Source: Chitinophagales bacterium
GTDB taxonomy: Bacteria; Bacteroidota; Bacteroidia; Chitinophagales; Chitinophagaceae
Reading direction: 5' to 3'
DNA: 64,000 bases
Assembly (NCBI GenBank): GCA_015655015.1
Contig: JAATFV010000231.1
Location: 1 to 64,000 of the forward strand
In this document: positions 8,140-16,229 of the stretch, piece after piece
Layout of the letters: each line of letters starts with the position of its first letter
Position numbering within the stretch: position 1 is the first letter of the stretch
Position numbers and translations under genes: made by a program
The notes under the pieces: generated by a model
The model's input: only the letters and a program-made list of their open reading frames with translations
Databases searched by the model: none
What the model was told of the DNA's origin: nothing

Positions 8140-9363
8140 TTAACGTTGAACGCTTTGCATCCATCGCCCCCACCGGAGGCTGAGCCGCGCATTGAGGAAC
8201 CCTACCAGGGTCGCCAGCCCCAGTCCCTGGGCAAGCACGGAAAAAGGCACTATATTATTGGGATGAAATTTATAACGGAAAGGAGCATCCGGTGACAGCG
8301 CGTAATACCAGGAATTCCCGCCGAAAAACCAGTTACGGGAGCCGGGGGACTCTATTAAAAAACCGCTGAAAGGATATTGAATGGCTGCCAGGATCAAAAC
8401 AAACGACACACTTAACAAAGCTGCTTTCACCCAGTCATTTGCCTTCGAACGCTGCATGACGATATCCATCATAAGAGCCGGAATAAAGACAAGCAAAGGA
8501 AAGGGTGCAGGCTGGAAATGGGTCGTATGGGCCAGGATAGGTCCCAGCTTGGGCTCCGCCGGAAAAATTGGCAGGATCCAGTTGGCGGCGCCGGTAATCA
8601 AAAAATATCCCAGCGTAATAGCCGTCATACCCCATTTCATCCGGAGAACACGGCTGAAAGCAGGCAGGAACAAGAGCGTGATAAAAGACGCCACTATATA
8701 AAAAAGACCGCTCCGCATACCCCTGATATGAAGATAGTCCGTACCGAGGGTATATAACATACATAAGAGGCTGCTGGCGCAGACAATGAACAGGAATTGC
8801 AGCAGGGCTACCTGTCTTCCCTGCGGGTATTGAGCTCCGATCACCGCTTCATTGGTGTTCAGGTATTTGCTGACACTCACGCAGGCTCCGAAATCAAGGA
8901 ACAACATCCCCATTCCCAATAAGGTATGCGGCGGTGAAAGGATCGTGACGTCCAGTCCGTAAGCGCCGTGCCACCAGTCATCGAACGGAGCCGAAGTGAG
9001 CATGGCGATAGCCCCCCAGATACAAAACAACGCTCCCAGTGAACTATAAAATAGTCCCCATACTTTAACAAGGGAGGATTTCAGAACGTCGGAAGGGCGA
9101 AAGCTGTTCCACAAGACCTGGATGCCGGAGAACAGGCCGGCGAAAATAGCGCCCAGGTAAATAAGGATATGTGGAGGAGATAAGAACTTATCACGGCCGA
9201 TGGACCGGTGCCAGGAAATATCCCACAGGATGCCGATAACAGTCAACAGCGATGCCAGCGATACCGCATAAATATAAAGAGGTATCCGGGCTTTGGCGAC
9301 TACGGCACGCGGTTTTGCAGGGGCTGTCGTTCGCGGCAGCGAAGTGGTAATACTAATTGACAT
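8140..9363 (-). CDS. Polytopic membrane protein with duplicated W-H...SPPH motif
   Basis: The 407-residue protein is strongly hydrophobic, with about ten likely membrane spans and a hydrophilic N-terminus of roughly 28 residues. A motif appears twice: '[15 protein letters not shown]' (residues 51-65) and '[16 protein letters not shown]' (131-146), each with Trp-His, Gly, Asp and Pro-Pro-His at matching places. A later '[11 protein letters not shown]' adds more His. Such paired His residues at membrane edges suggest metal or heme binding, but no family is recognised. ATG 9363 is preferred to 9453: a TATCTTTA element near 9385-9392 on this strand would give a message starting between the two. 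It lies upstream of the YtkA-like gene and is probably co-transcribed. Confidence 0.75.
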   Translation of the reverse strand: MSISITTSLPRTTAPAKPRAVVAKARIPLYIYAVSLASLLTVIGILWDISWHRSIGRDKFLSPPHILIYLGAIFAGLFSGIQVLWNSFRPSDVLKSSLVKVWGLFYSSLGALFCIWGAIAMLTSAPFDDWWHGAYGLDVTILSPPHTLLGMGMLFLDFGACVSVSKYLNTNEAVIGAQYPQGRQVALLQFLFIVCASSLLCMLYTLGTDYLHIRGMRSGLFYIVASFITLLFLPAFSRVLRMKWGMTAITLGYFLITGAANWILPIFPAEPKLGPILAHTTHFQPAPFPLLVFIPALMMDIVMQRSKANDWVKAALLSVSFVLILAAIQYPFSGFLIESPGSRNWFFGGNSWYYALSPDAPFRYKFHPNNIVPFSVLAQGLGLATLVGFLNARLSLRWGRWMQSVQR

Positions 9364-9585
9364 TTGACTGTTACTTAAAATGGTTGCATAAAGATAAAAT
9401 AGGTACGCATTCTTTAGCCATGCTAATATAAAACACTTAGTTAATGTCAGCAAAACAAAAACGAACCCGTGGTTCGCTCATCTCTCGGCGTTCACTCTGC
9501 TTGCGACTAATTTTGTCAGGTTCTTTATCCGTGTCTTTGGCATCGTCCATTGTTCCTTATTTGAAAAAATTTTATGAAATAATAT

Positions 9586-10110
9586 TTATTGCAAGCTAAA
9601 AAACGATGTCCCCAATTTAATAGTCGACTCCTCATCTTTGCCAACATTATACTGCCTGACAAATTTGGGAATGTCAACGCCCACAGATGCTTTTTGGGGC
9701 TCATAATAATGATTGGCAAAAGAATACCATACTTTACTTCCATTCCGAAAATACAGCCTAAGCCTTGCCGTCATTTTAGCCCCGGTATTATCTGCCAGGA
9801 TCTTTCCGATATCACTCCATTTATAGGTATCCCGACTTTCAACTTCATTTTTTTTACTCAGAATCTCAACCGTTATATCATCTGCCGTCAGGTAAATGAA
9901 TCCTTTTTTAGAAAACCAGCTGTAAAACTTCTTCTGAAGGATAGGAAGAACAATTAACCCGGAGATCATGGTTACACCTAAGAAAAACCAATTCTTCGTT
10001 CTTGCGGCTAAATACACCAACAAAAAAAAGAATGCCAAACCAGCCAACATATTTTTATTATAACGTTTTTCATCCAAAAACTGAGCAGCAATCGTTTTAA
10101 GTATTTCCAT
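9586..10110 (-). CDS. Hypothetical two-TM membrane protein
   Basis: The 174-residue protein is not recognised. After about 20 polar residues come two membrane helices ('MLAGLAFFFLLVYLAA' and 'FFLGVTMISGLIVLPIL'), then a soluble C-terminal domain of about 110 residues with 'GFIYLTADDITVEIL' and 'YKWSDIGKILADNTGAKM'. That arrangement (YcxB-like or PH-like C-terminal domain with a W-x-D/I motif) is common in small membrane proteins of unknown role, but the match is weak. It stands alone, with about 220 bp to the operon below it and 114 bp to the transpeptidase gene above. Confidence 0.65.
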   Translation of the reverse strand: MEILKTIAAQFLDEKRYNKNMLAGLAFFFLLVYLAARTKNWFFLGVTMISGLIVLPILQKKFYSWFSKKGFIYLTADDITVEILSKKNEVESRDTYKWSDIGKILADNTGAKMTARLRLYFRNGSKVWYSFANHYYEPQKASVGVDIPKFVRQYNVGKDEESTIKLGTSFFSLQ

Positions 10111-10161
10111 ATTATAAATATAATGCTTAATAGCAGTCCCTGGTTCGCCGGGAAAAAATGC

Positions 10162-10188
10162 AAAAAGCCGCCCCGGTTAAGGAACGGC
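10162..10188 (-). terminator. Rho-independent terminator of the L,D-transpeptidase-like gene
   Basis: On the minus strand, an 8-bp GC-rich stem (arms 10181-10188 and 10167-10174, with two G-U pairs) and a 6-nt loop are followed by a five-T run. It lies 37 nt past the stop codon at 10225. Confidence 0.65.
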
Positions 10189-10224
10189 CCGTTTTTATGA
10201 AAACATCCCGGGTATTCTGGAATT

Positions 10225-11103
10225 TTAAATGTTATTGAGCACTTTCGACTGAGCCAAATATTTTTTAGACGGATAGTAGATAAAAAAGCAGCTTCCGTTC
10301 TTTACAAGAGGAATAATGGCAGCGCTGGCCTCTGTAGGAAGTGCCGGGCAGCCAAAAGTCGTTCCCATTACTCCGTACTTGTGCAGTATCCTCAGGCTTA
10401 CATAAGGAGCACCGTGAATAACGATATTCCTTTTGCTGGCCATATCATTAAAACCTTTATCGACTCCGTCTATCCGCAGGGAAAGACCATTGCTGCCATA
10501 ATATGTTTTGCGGGTCACATAAAAACCGAGGCTGCTTTTGCAGGACTCCGGCGAATTCGAAAAAGAGTTGGCATATTCCTCTCCGGAATTGATACCATGC
10601 GCCACGTAAGTGCGGTAAAGCATCTTCTTATTACGTACATCGATCACATACATTCTTTGCTGGCTGGAAGACTGGCTAAAATCACAGATGGACAATACAT
10701 CCGTCTTGTGCAGGACACCTTTTTTCAAAAGATTATGGTACCCCAGCCAGGCATACTCAAATGCTTTTCTGCTCAGCCCGGAATCCTCCAGGTCCATACG
10801 ATCATAAATGCTCAGGGCCGTTGTCATGACCATTTTATATTCCACCTTGTAGGCCGCTAATTTTATTGCTTTTTGCATTTCCGCCTCCCTTAAAGAGGCT
10901 GCGATGGCCGCTAAAGAAGCAGCCTTTTCCATTTCAGCAGTCCGGGCGCAGACAGCCGAGGCTGAAACGGTATACCGAAGGATCGTCTTGATCGCATCGG
11001 CTGCATGATAAGTATAACTATTGGCTTCTGTTTTCCTGACGGAAGCAAAAAAAACAAACAGCCCGAGAATGAGCCGGACGAAGGAGTACGTTAATGATTT
11101 CAT
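10225..11103 (-). CDS. YkuD_2-type L,D-transpeptidase catalytic domain protein
   Basis: The 292-residue protein has a signal peptide (about 1-27) and a helical region rich in Ala/Glu (about 45-95). A catalytic domain with the murein L,D-transpeptidase signature follows: 'IVIHGAP' with His230 and 'TFGCPALP' with Cys252. L,D-transpeptidases make or edit 3-3 peptidoglycan cross-links or attach proteins to the wall in the periplasm; this variant is also common as a lone gene in Bacteroidota. ATG 11103 is used because it opens the signal peptide; the longer frame to 11250 would add 49 residues with no signal. An inverted repeat stands 7 nt before the start codon. Confidence 0.88.
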   Translation of the reverse strand: MKSLTYSFVRLILGLFVFFASVRKTEANSYTYHAADAIKTILRYTVSASAVCARTAEMEKAASLAAIAASLREAEMQKAIKLAAYKVEYKMVMTTALSIYDRMDLEDSGLSRKAFEYAWLGYHNLLKKGVLHKTDVLSICDFSQSSSQQRMYVIDVRNKKMLYRTYVAHGINSGEEYANSFSNSPESCKSSLGFYVTRKTYYGSNGLSLRIDGVDKGFNDMASKRNIVIHGAPYVSLRILHKYGVMGTTFGCPALPTEASAAIIPLVKNGSCFFIYYPSKKYLAQSKVLNNI

Positions 11104-11110
11104 AAAAACG

Positions 11111-11147
11111 GATTTGGTATACAGATGCCAATCCATATACCAAAATC
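11111..11147. promoter_or_regulatory. Inverted repeat just upstream of the L,D-transpeptidase-like gene
   Basis: GATTTGGTATA (11111-11121) is mirrored by TATACCAAAATC (11136-11147), an 11-bp stem with one bulged base and a 14-nt loop. It begins 7 nt before the start codon at 11103. It may be an operator or a 5'-leader hairpin; the sequence alone does not decide. Confidence 0.45.
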
Positions 11148-11452
11148 GCAATATGCTTATTATCAACAAATTATGCAAATATCGTCTTTGGATTAATTCC
11201 CTGATTGGGAAATTGGTCCCGAATTTTGGACAACTGGGAACATATAACAAAAAAAACAGGGTCGAAAACGACCCTGAATTACCAAACCTAACTGCCTATG
11301 AAGACTATAACAATCTTTAATTCGTTTATTTTCTAATCAGATGTAGTTTATATACGAAGGGCGGGTTAAATTAGATTTCAAATAGAAAAATATTTCTAAT
11401 TCATTAAACCAGTTTAATAAAACACCCGAAAAATAGAAAGAACGGTAATCCG
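11148..11452. other. Non-coding stretch with one terminator
   Basis: Apart from the hairpin at 11251-11276, no gene, tRNA or repeat was recognised here. The sequence is AT-rich and the short open frames lack any family pattern. Confidence 0.6.
11251..11276 (-). terminator. Rho-independent terminator of the DUF1360 gene
   Basis: An 8-bp perfect stem (11257-11264 / 11269-11276) with a four-base loop is followed on the minus strand by a run of T (the A-run ending at 11256). It lies about 180 nt beyond the DUF1360 stop codon at 11453. Confidence 0.8.
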
Positions 11453-11764
11453 CTAAACTTTTCCCGTCAGCTTTTCCAGCAGACAGGCCAGACCGGAATA
11501 CGCCATCCAGTACAGGCCCTTTTCGGGCAGCGTTGTTCCCGTCCAGAGGGCGAAAGGCAGAGAGATCCACAGGCTCAAACAATAAAAACAATCGAGCAGC
11601 TCTCCCCATACACCCTCCCCTGCCAGTCTCCGTAAGCGATAGATCATATTGAAAGGACCATCCTCCTTACTGAGCAGGTGCGTGATGCGCCATACGGCCA
11701 GGCTGACGATAAAAAATAACATCGGAATAAAGTTACCGGGAAAATAGGTTGCCGTAAATACCAC
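11453..11764 (-). CDS. DUF1360 family small membrane protein
   Basis: The protein is 103 residues from a GTG at 11764, or 89 from the ATG at 11722. It has two or three hydrophobic stretches. The family pattern is clear: an 'AVWRITHLLSKEDGPFNM' segment, then 'LLDCFYCLSLWISLPFAL' with the CxxC pair. Its function is unknown; members occur in spores, phages and many bacterial genomes. The start is uncertain because neither codon has a clear ribosome-binding site. It is divergent from the mla operon, about 100 bp away. Confidence 0.75.
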   Translation of the reverse strand: MVFTATYFPGNFIPMLFFIVSLAVWRITHLLSKEDGPFNMIYRLRRLAGEGVWGELLDCFYCLSLWISLPFALWTGTTLPEKGLYWMAYSGLACLLEKLTGKV

Positions 11765-11861
11765 GATCCGGTAGTTTTAGCGCCTTTGTAGAAATTAGGC
11801 CCCATTGAGAGTAAATGGCCCCGGCGGCAATGGCTGGCATGTAATTTTCCTTATACCTGTA

Positions 11862-12683
11862 ATGAATGATGACCGGGATCCATTAAATGCCGAACAAAAG
11901 ATCAGGGCCTCCTTCCCGGAAAGGCTGTCCGCATTTTTCCTTCATATCTATGACATTTACCGGTTCATCGTCCGCTTTTTCAAAGAAGCCGTCCTCCCTC
12001 CCTATGAATATAAAGAAGTCCTCAACCAATTCTTCGAGGTTGGCATTAAATCCCTTCCGATCGTTACACTGACCGGCTTTATCACCGGACTCGTCTTTAC
12101 CAAGCAATCCCGTTCCTCTCTTACAGAATTTGGCGCTACTTCCTGGCTGCCCTCGCTGATGGCCATTGCCATCATCCGCGCCCTGGCCCCCCTGGTCTCG
12201 GCCCTGATCGTAGCCGGAAAGGTGGGTTCCAATATCGGCGCTGAATTAGGTTCCATGAAAGTGACGGAACAGATCGAAGCAATGGAAGTCTCTTCCACCA
12301 ATCCATTCAAATTCCTCGTGGTCAGCCGGATCCTGGCAACGACCCTGATCCTGCCTGTCCTGGCCATCTACATGGCATTTATCGGATTACTGGGGGCTTT
12401 CGTAAATGTTTATAAGAATGAGCTCACCAGCTTTACCAGCTTCTTTCAGTCCGCCTTTCTAAAGATCACTTTCACGGATATCTACATATTGGTCATCAAA
12501 TCGGCGGTTTATGGATTCACCATCGGCGTGGCCGGTTGCTTCAACGGATACAATGCAGATCACGGAACGGTGGGGGTAGGCAAAGCGGCCAATACCGCCG
12601 TTGTGGCATCCATGTTCCTGATCTTCGTCGAAGAAATGCTCATCGTTACCATCGTAAATTATTTTAAGCAGGGAATCGGTTAA
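11862..12683 (+). CDS. mlaE: MlaE-like ABC transporter permease
   Basis: The 273-residue integral membrane protein carries the MlaE/YrbE core: 'FITGLVFTKQSRSSLTEFG', 'GKVGSNIGAELGSMKVTEQ' and 'EAMEVSSTNPFKFLVV'. MlaE with MlaF (ATPase) and an MCE-domain MlaD moves phospholipids between the two membranes and keeps the outer leaflet asymmetric. ATG 11862 is preferred to the TTG at 11805, whose extra 19 residues look non-coding. It is the first gene of an mlaEFD operon; the next start is one base after its stop. mlaB and mlaC are absent, which is usual in Bacteroidota. Confidence 0.92.
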   Translation: MNDDRDPLNAEQKIRASFPERLSAFFLHIYDIYRFIVRFFKEAVLPPYEYKEVLNQFFEVGIKSLPIVTLTGFITGLVFTKQSRSSLTEFGATSWLPSLMAIAIIRALAPLVSALIVAGKVGSNIGAELGSMKVTEQIEAMEVSSTNPFKFLVVSRILATTLILPVLAIYMAFIGLLGAFVNVYKNELTSFTSFFQSAFLKITFTDIYILVIKSAVYGFTIGVAGCFNGYNADHGTVGVGKAANTAVVASMFLIFVEEMLIVTIVNYFKQGIG

Positions 12684-12684
12684 T

Positions 12685-13467
12685 ATGGCTAAACAATTTA
12701 TTTCCTCCATCGACAAGCACCAACCGGTCATTTCTCTGCGGGGAGTAGAGAAATCGTTTGGCCGTTTGCCCGTCCTCAAAGGGGTGGACCTGGATGTATT
12801 TAAGGGAGAGAACGTAGTGGTCCTCGGCCGTTCCGGCAGCGGTAAATCGGTACTCATCCGGATCATTGCCGGCCTGTTACAACCTGATCAGGGTTCGGTA
12901 AATGTATTAGGGGAGGATATTGCCAGCCTGGATACCCGGGAATTGCAGGCCCTGCGTTCACGGATCGGTTTTTCTTTCCAGAGCAGCGCCCTGTATGACG
13001 GCATGAATGTCAGGGACAACCTTGAATTCCCCCTGGTCAGAAATAAAAGGCACCTGAGCCGGCAGCAGATCAATGAGGCCATAGCCAAAGTATTGGACGA
13101 TGTAGGGCTATCCAGGACCCTGTACCAGATGCCCTCCGAGCTGTCGGGGGGACAGAAAAAACGCATCGGGATCGCCCGTACCCTGATCCTGCGGCCGGAG
13201 ATCATGTTATACGATGAGCCCACGGCTGGACTGGACCCCGTTACCAGCGTAGAGATCAACGATCTGATCAATGAAGTGCAGCAACTCTACAATACCAGCT
13301 CAGTCATTATAACGCATGATCTTGCCTGTGCAAAATCAACGGGAGACCGGCTGGTCATGCTCTCTGAAGGAACCTTCTTAAGACAGGGAAGTTTCGACGA
13401 GGTATTCGATACGGAGGATGCCCGGATAAAGGATTTTTACAATTACAATTTCATAACAGCCAAATGA
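12685..13467 (+). CDS. mlaF: MlaF-like ABC transporter ATPase
   Basis: The 260-residue ATPase has Walker A 'GRSGSGKSV', a Q-loop at 'FSFQSSALYDGM', the ABC signature 'LSGGQKKRIGIARTL', Walker B 'IMLYDEPTAGLD' and the H-loop in 'VIITHDLACA'. It would drive phospholipid transport through MlaE on the cytoplasmic face. It starts one base after mlaE and its stop overlaps the mlaD start (ATGA). Confidence 0.94.
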   Translation: MAKQFISSIDKHQPVISLRGVEKSFGRLPVLKGVDLDVFKGENVVVLGRSGSGKSVLIRIIAGLLQPDQGSVNVLGEDIASLDTRELQALRSRIGFSFQSSALYDGMNVRDNLEFPLVRNKRHLSRQQINEAIAKVLDDVGLSRTLYQMPSELSGGQKKRIGIARTLILRPEIMLYDEPTAGLDPVTSVEINDLINEVQQLYNTSSVIITHDLACAKSTGDRLVMLSEGTFLRQGSFDEVFDTEDARIKDFYNYNFITAK

Positions 13468-14438
13468 GTGAGCAAAACAACAGGAGACGGATAGCAGTGG
13501 GCGTCTTTATCTTTTTGGGGTTGGCGATCCTGATCATCGGCGTGCTGACCATCGGAAGCCAGCGCAAGGCGTTTGTAAAGAGCATCGTGGTCAAAGCTGT
13601 TTTCGACGATGTGCAGGGCTTGCAGCCGGGCAATAATGTCTGGCTGTCGGGTATGAAAGTCGGCACGGTAAAAAAAGTAGCTTTCTCCGGAAAATCCCGG
13701 GTGGAGATCACCATGAACATTGAAAAGCACGCCCAGACCCATATCAGCAAAGACGCAAAAGTGCGCATCACCACGGATGGCCTGGTGGGCAATAAGATCG
13801 TAGTGATTTCCGGAGGCAGCGAGGATGGTGAGCCGGTAGCCGACAACGGATCTCTGCAGAGCGAACACCGCGCAGGCACGGAAGAGCTGATGACCACCCT
13901 GCAGGCCAATAATAATAACCTGCTGGAGATCACCGGTAATCTGAAAGCGATCAGTAAGAAACTAACGACGGGACAGGGCACCCTGGGGGAATTGATCAAT
14001 GACCCCGCCCTGGGCAACAATCTCAAATCATCTCTTAGTCACTTGCAGGCGGCCTCTGCCAACAGCGAGCGGGTGATCGCCAATCTGAATGATTTTTCGG
14101 CCGGGCTGCACAAACCCGGTGTCCTGGCGAATGAGCTGGTCACCGACACCACCGTCTTCCAGAACCTGAGAAATACGGTAGCAAAATTAAATGATGCCGC
14201 CACGGCCGCTTCGGAATTCACACAGAACATTAAAACTGCTGGCGCCGGGATCAACAACAGCCTCAATGATAAAAATACGCCCGTAGGAATGTTATTGCAT
14301 GATGAAGACGTATCTGCCGATCTGCAACGCACCATTAAAAATCTTCGGGTAAGCAGCAAAGAGCTCAGCGATGACCTGGAAGCCATCCAGCACAACTTCT
14401 TATTAAGAGGTTTTTTCCGCAAGAAAAAGAATGAATAG
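13464..14438 (+). CDS. mlaD: MlaD-like MCE-domain protein
   Basis: The 324-residue protein has one N-terminal membrane anchor ('VGVFIFLGLAILIIGVLTIG'), an MCE domain of about 80 residues ('VKAVFDDVQGLQPGNNVWLSGMKVG' split over two strands) and a long helical C-terminal region. MCE proteins form hexameric rings that carry lipid across the periplasm; longer C-terminal coils than E. coli MlaD (183 residues) are normal in this phylum. It is the last gene of the operon, and a 36-bp palindrome touches its stop codon. Confidence 0.92.
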   Translation: MSEQNNRRRIAVGVFIFLGLAILIIGVLTIGSQRKAFVKSIVVKAVFDDVQGLQPGNNVWLSGMKVGTVKKVAFSGKSRVEITMNIEKHAQTHISKDAKVRITTDGLVGNKIVVISGGSEDGEPVADNGSLQSEHRAGTEELMTTLQANNNNLLEITGNLKAISKKLTTGQGTLGELINDPALGNNLKSSLSHLQAASANSERVIANLNDFSAGLHKPGVLANELVTDTTVFQNLRNTVAKLNDAATAASEFTQNIKTAGAGINNSLNDKNTPVGMLLHDEDVSADLQRTIKNLRVSSKELSDDLEAIQHNFLLRGFFRKKKNE

Positions 14439-14474
14439 CCGCGTCAGTGGGGAATATATTCCCCACTGACGCGG
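14439..14474. terminator. Perfect 36-bp palindrome directly after mlaD
   Basis: The 18-nt arm 14439-14456 is the exact reverse complement of 14457-14474, with no spacer. It begins on the base after the mlaD stop codon. As RNA it would fold to a stem of about 16 bp with a 4-nt loop, but no T-run follows on either strand. It may act as a Rho-blocking or processing hairpin for the operon end, or as a DNA-binding site ahead of the stressosome-like operon. Confidence 0.55.
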
Positions 14475-14533
14475 AATGTTGGCAAAATTGTTCAGTCAGT
14501 CCTTAATGATCCTGAAAAAGAATTATTTACCTA

Positions 14534-14541
14534 TATATTTG
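14534..14541 (+). promoter_or_regulatory. -7 promoter element of the stressosome-like operon
   Basis: TATATTTG fits TAnnTTTG, 14 nt before the ATG at 14556. No -33 TTTG at the expected distance. The short leader would be about 7-10 nt. Confidence 0.45.
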
Positions 14542-14555
14542 TCAAAATACTTAGC

Positions 14556-15422
14556 ATGCCTGTAGACATCTCTAAAATACTTTCGAAAAAGAAAAAACAG
14601 ATATTGGAAACCTGGATCAACGGCCAGCTCGCCAATGAATTCTTAAAAGAAGATCTTATAGGAAGTGAAGAGCTGAGAAATCAGTCGGAAGAATTGCTCG
14701 ATGCGCTTATTGTGAAGATCAGCGGCAACAAAAGCGATCGTTCCGGGGATCCTGATTTCGACCCTGTGCTGGAGCTCTTGAACGGGCTTGCGATCACCAG
14801 GGCCCAGAAAGGATACAGCCCCCGGGAGACAGGCGTTTTCATATTTGCCTTAAAAGAGGCTATCCTGAAGACCTTGAGCGAGGAGATGGCCAATGATACC
14901 CGGGTGTTATATGAAGAAAGCCTCCGCATCAGCAACCTGCTGGATAATCTCGCCATTAGCACTTTTGAAACTTTTATCAGGAGCCGCGAAGAGATCATCT
15001 TACGACAGACGGATGAGATCACTGAAATATCCACTCCCGTTATCCGTGTATGGAATGGCATACTGGCCGTACCGATCATCGGTACGCTCGATAGCTCCCG
15101 TACCCAGGTCGTAATGGAAAATCTTTTATCACAGATCGTAGAGACCGGGAGCAGCATTGCTATCCTGGATATTTCCGGCGTACCTGCCGTCGACTCCCTG
15201 GTAGCGCAGCACCTTATCAAGACAGTCAGCGCTACGAGGCTCATGGGTGCCGAATGCATCATCAGCGGGATCCGGCCTGAAATCGCGCAAACGGTGGTAC
15301 ACCTGGGGATTGACCTCTCCGGTATTATCACCAAGTCCTCGCTGGCCAGTGCGCTGAATCACGCTTTAAGTATCCTCAAGCTGGAAGTAAGAAAAGTCAG
15401 TAAAGAAATCAGAACAGCCTAA
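14556..15422 (+). CDS. RsbR-like stressosome scaffold/sensor (RsbRD type)
   Basis: The 288-residue protein has an all-helical N-terminal half of the RsbRD type (about 1-145) and a C-terminal STAS domain (about 160-280) with 'DISGVPAVDSLVAQHLIKTV' and 'GIRPEIAQTVVHLGID'. Ser214 in 'VDS' and Ser180/Ser181 near 'GTLDSS' take the places of the phosphorylated Thr of B. subtilis RsbRA. RsbR proteins build, with RsbS, the stressosome that holds RsbT until stress. It is gene one of a five-gene set (RsbR, RsbS, RsbT, RsbT-RsbX fusion, histidine kinase). The signal it senses is unknown; there is no heme, PAS or LOV motif in view. Confidence 0.85.
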   Translation: MPVDISKILSKKKKQILETWINGQLANEFLKEDLIGSEELRNQSEELLDALIVKISGNKSDRSGDPDFDPVLELLNGLAITRAQKGYSPRETGVFIFALKEAILKTLSEEMANDTRVLYEESLRISNLLDNLAISTFETFIRSREEIILRQTDEITEISTPVIRVWNGILAVPIIGTLDSSRTQVVMENLLSQIVETGSSIAILDISGVPAVDSLVAQHLIKTVSATRLMGAECIISGIRPEIAQTVVHLGIDLSGIITKSSLASALNHALSILKLEVRKVSKEIRTA

Positions 15423-15433
15423 GTTATACGCCA

Positions 15434-15835
15434 ATGGAGAAGATACCGATATTAAAGATGGGACAGTTTTTGCTGGTGACTATCCAGGTGGATCTTTATG
15501 ACAGACTGGCCCTCAATTTTGAAGCCGACCTGATCCAAATGGTGAATAAGGTGGAGGCCAAAGGAGTGCTGATCGATATTTCCGCCGTCAACATTGTGGA
15601 TTCCTTTATGGGAAGGATCCTTGGCAATATAGCGGATATGACAAGAATTATGGATGCCCAAACGGTAGTAGTAGGCATGCAGCCGGCGGTCGCTATCACG
15701 TTAGTTGAATTAGGGCTTCCTCTTCCCGGCGTCAGGACAGCGCTGAACGTAGAAAAGGGAATGGAGCTGCTGCATTCATTGATTGGTCCGAACGGAAAGG
15801 AAGAAACCTGTGAAAATGATAGTAACGCTTTCTAA
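15434..15835 (+). CDS. rsbS: RsbS-like STAS protein
   Basis: The 133-residue single STAS domain has the RsbS core 'DISAVNIVDSFMGRIL', with Ser57 in 'DSFMGR' where RsbS is phosphorylated by RsbT, and 'GMQPAVAITLVELGL'. RsbS sequesters RsbT in the stressosome. It starts 11 nt after the RsbR-like gene. Its last 20 nt overlap the start of the rsbT-like gene, which suggests translational coupling. Confidence 0.88.
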   Translation: MEKIPILKMGQFLLVTIQVDLYDRLALNFEADLIQMVNKVEAKGVLIDISAVNIVDSFMGRILGNIADMTRIMDAQTVVVGMQPAVAITLVELGLPLPGVRTALNVEKGMELLHSLIGPNGKEETCENDSNAF

Positions 15836-16229
15836 GGATGAAATGATGGTTATTAAAGAACATGATGTTGTTCCCTTCAGGAATAAGGTAAAGGAGTGCG
15901 CCGATAAGATCAGGATGGGATTAGTGAATCAGACAAAATTAATTACCGCCGCCAGTGAATTGGTGAGAAATATGCTGCGGTATGCCAGTGGCGGGAAAAT
16001 ACTGATTGAGATCGTTTCGAAAGAACGCAACAATGGGATACGGCTCACTTTTATAGATAAAGGACCAGGCATTAAAGATCTCTCCCTGGCTATGAAGGAC
16101 GGTTATTCAACCAACAGAAGCCTGGGATTGGGCCTGCCCGGCGCCAAAAGATTATCCAACGAATTCGATATCCGGACCGAGGTCGGAAAAGGAACTACTG
16201 TTACAATCATCAAATGGGCCAATGGTTAG
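15816..16229 (+). CDS. rsbT: RsbT-like serine kinase (GHKL ATPase)
   Basis: The 137-residue protein is a lone GHKL ATPase domain like RsbT/RsbW: N-box 'ASELVRNMLRYASGG', G1 'DKGPGI', and G2 'SLGLGLPGAKRL'. The close fit to RsbT suggests it phosphorylates the STAS proteins encoded just before it and is then released as the switch output. ATG 15816 is used (GTG 15810 is possible; the TTG at 15783 would lie deep in rsbS). It overlaps rsbS by 20 nt and the next gene by 8 nt. Confidence 0.87.
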   Translation: MIVTLSKDEMMVIKEHDVVPFRNKVKECADKIRMGLVNQTKLITAASELVRNMLRYASGGKILIEIVSKERNNGIRLTFIDKGPGIKDLSLAMKDGYSTNRSLGLGLPGAKRLSNEFDIRTEVGKGTTVTIIKWANG

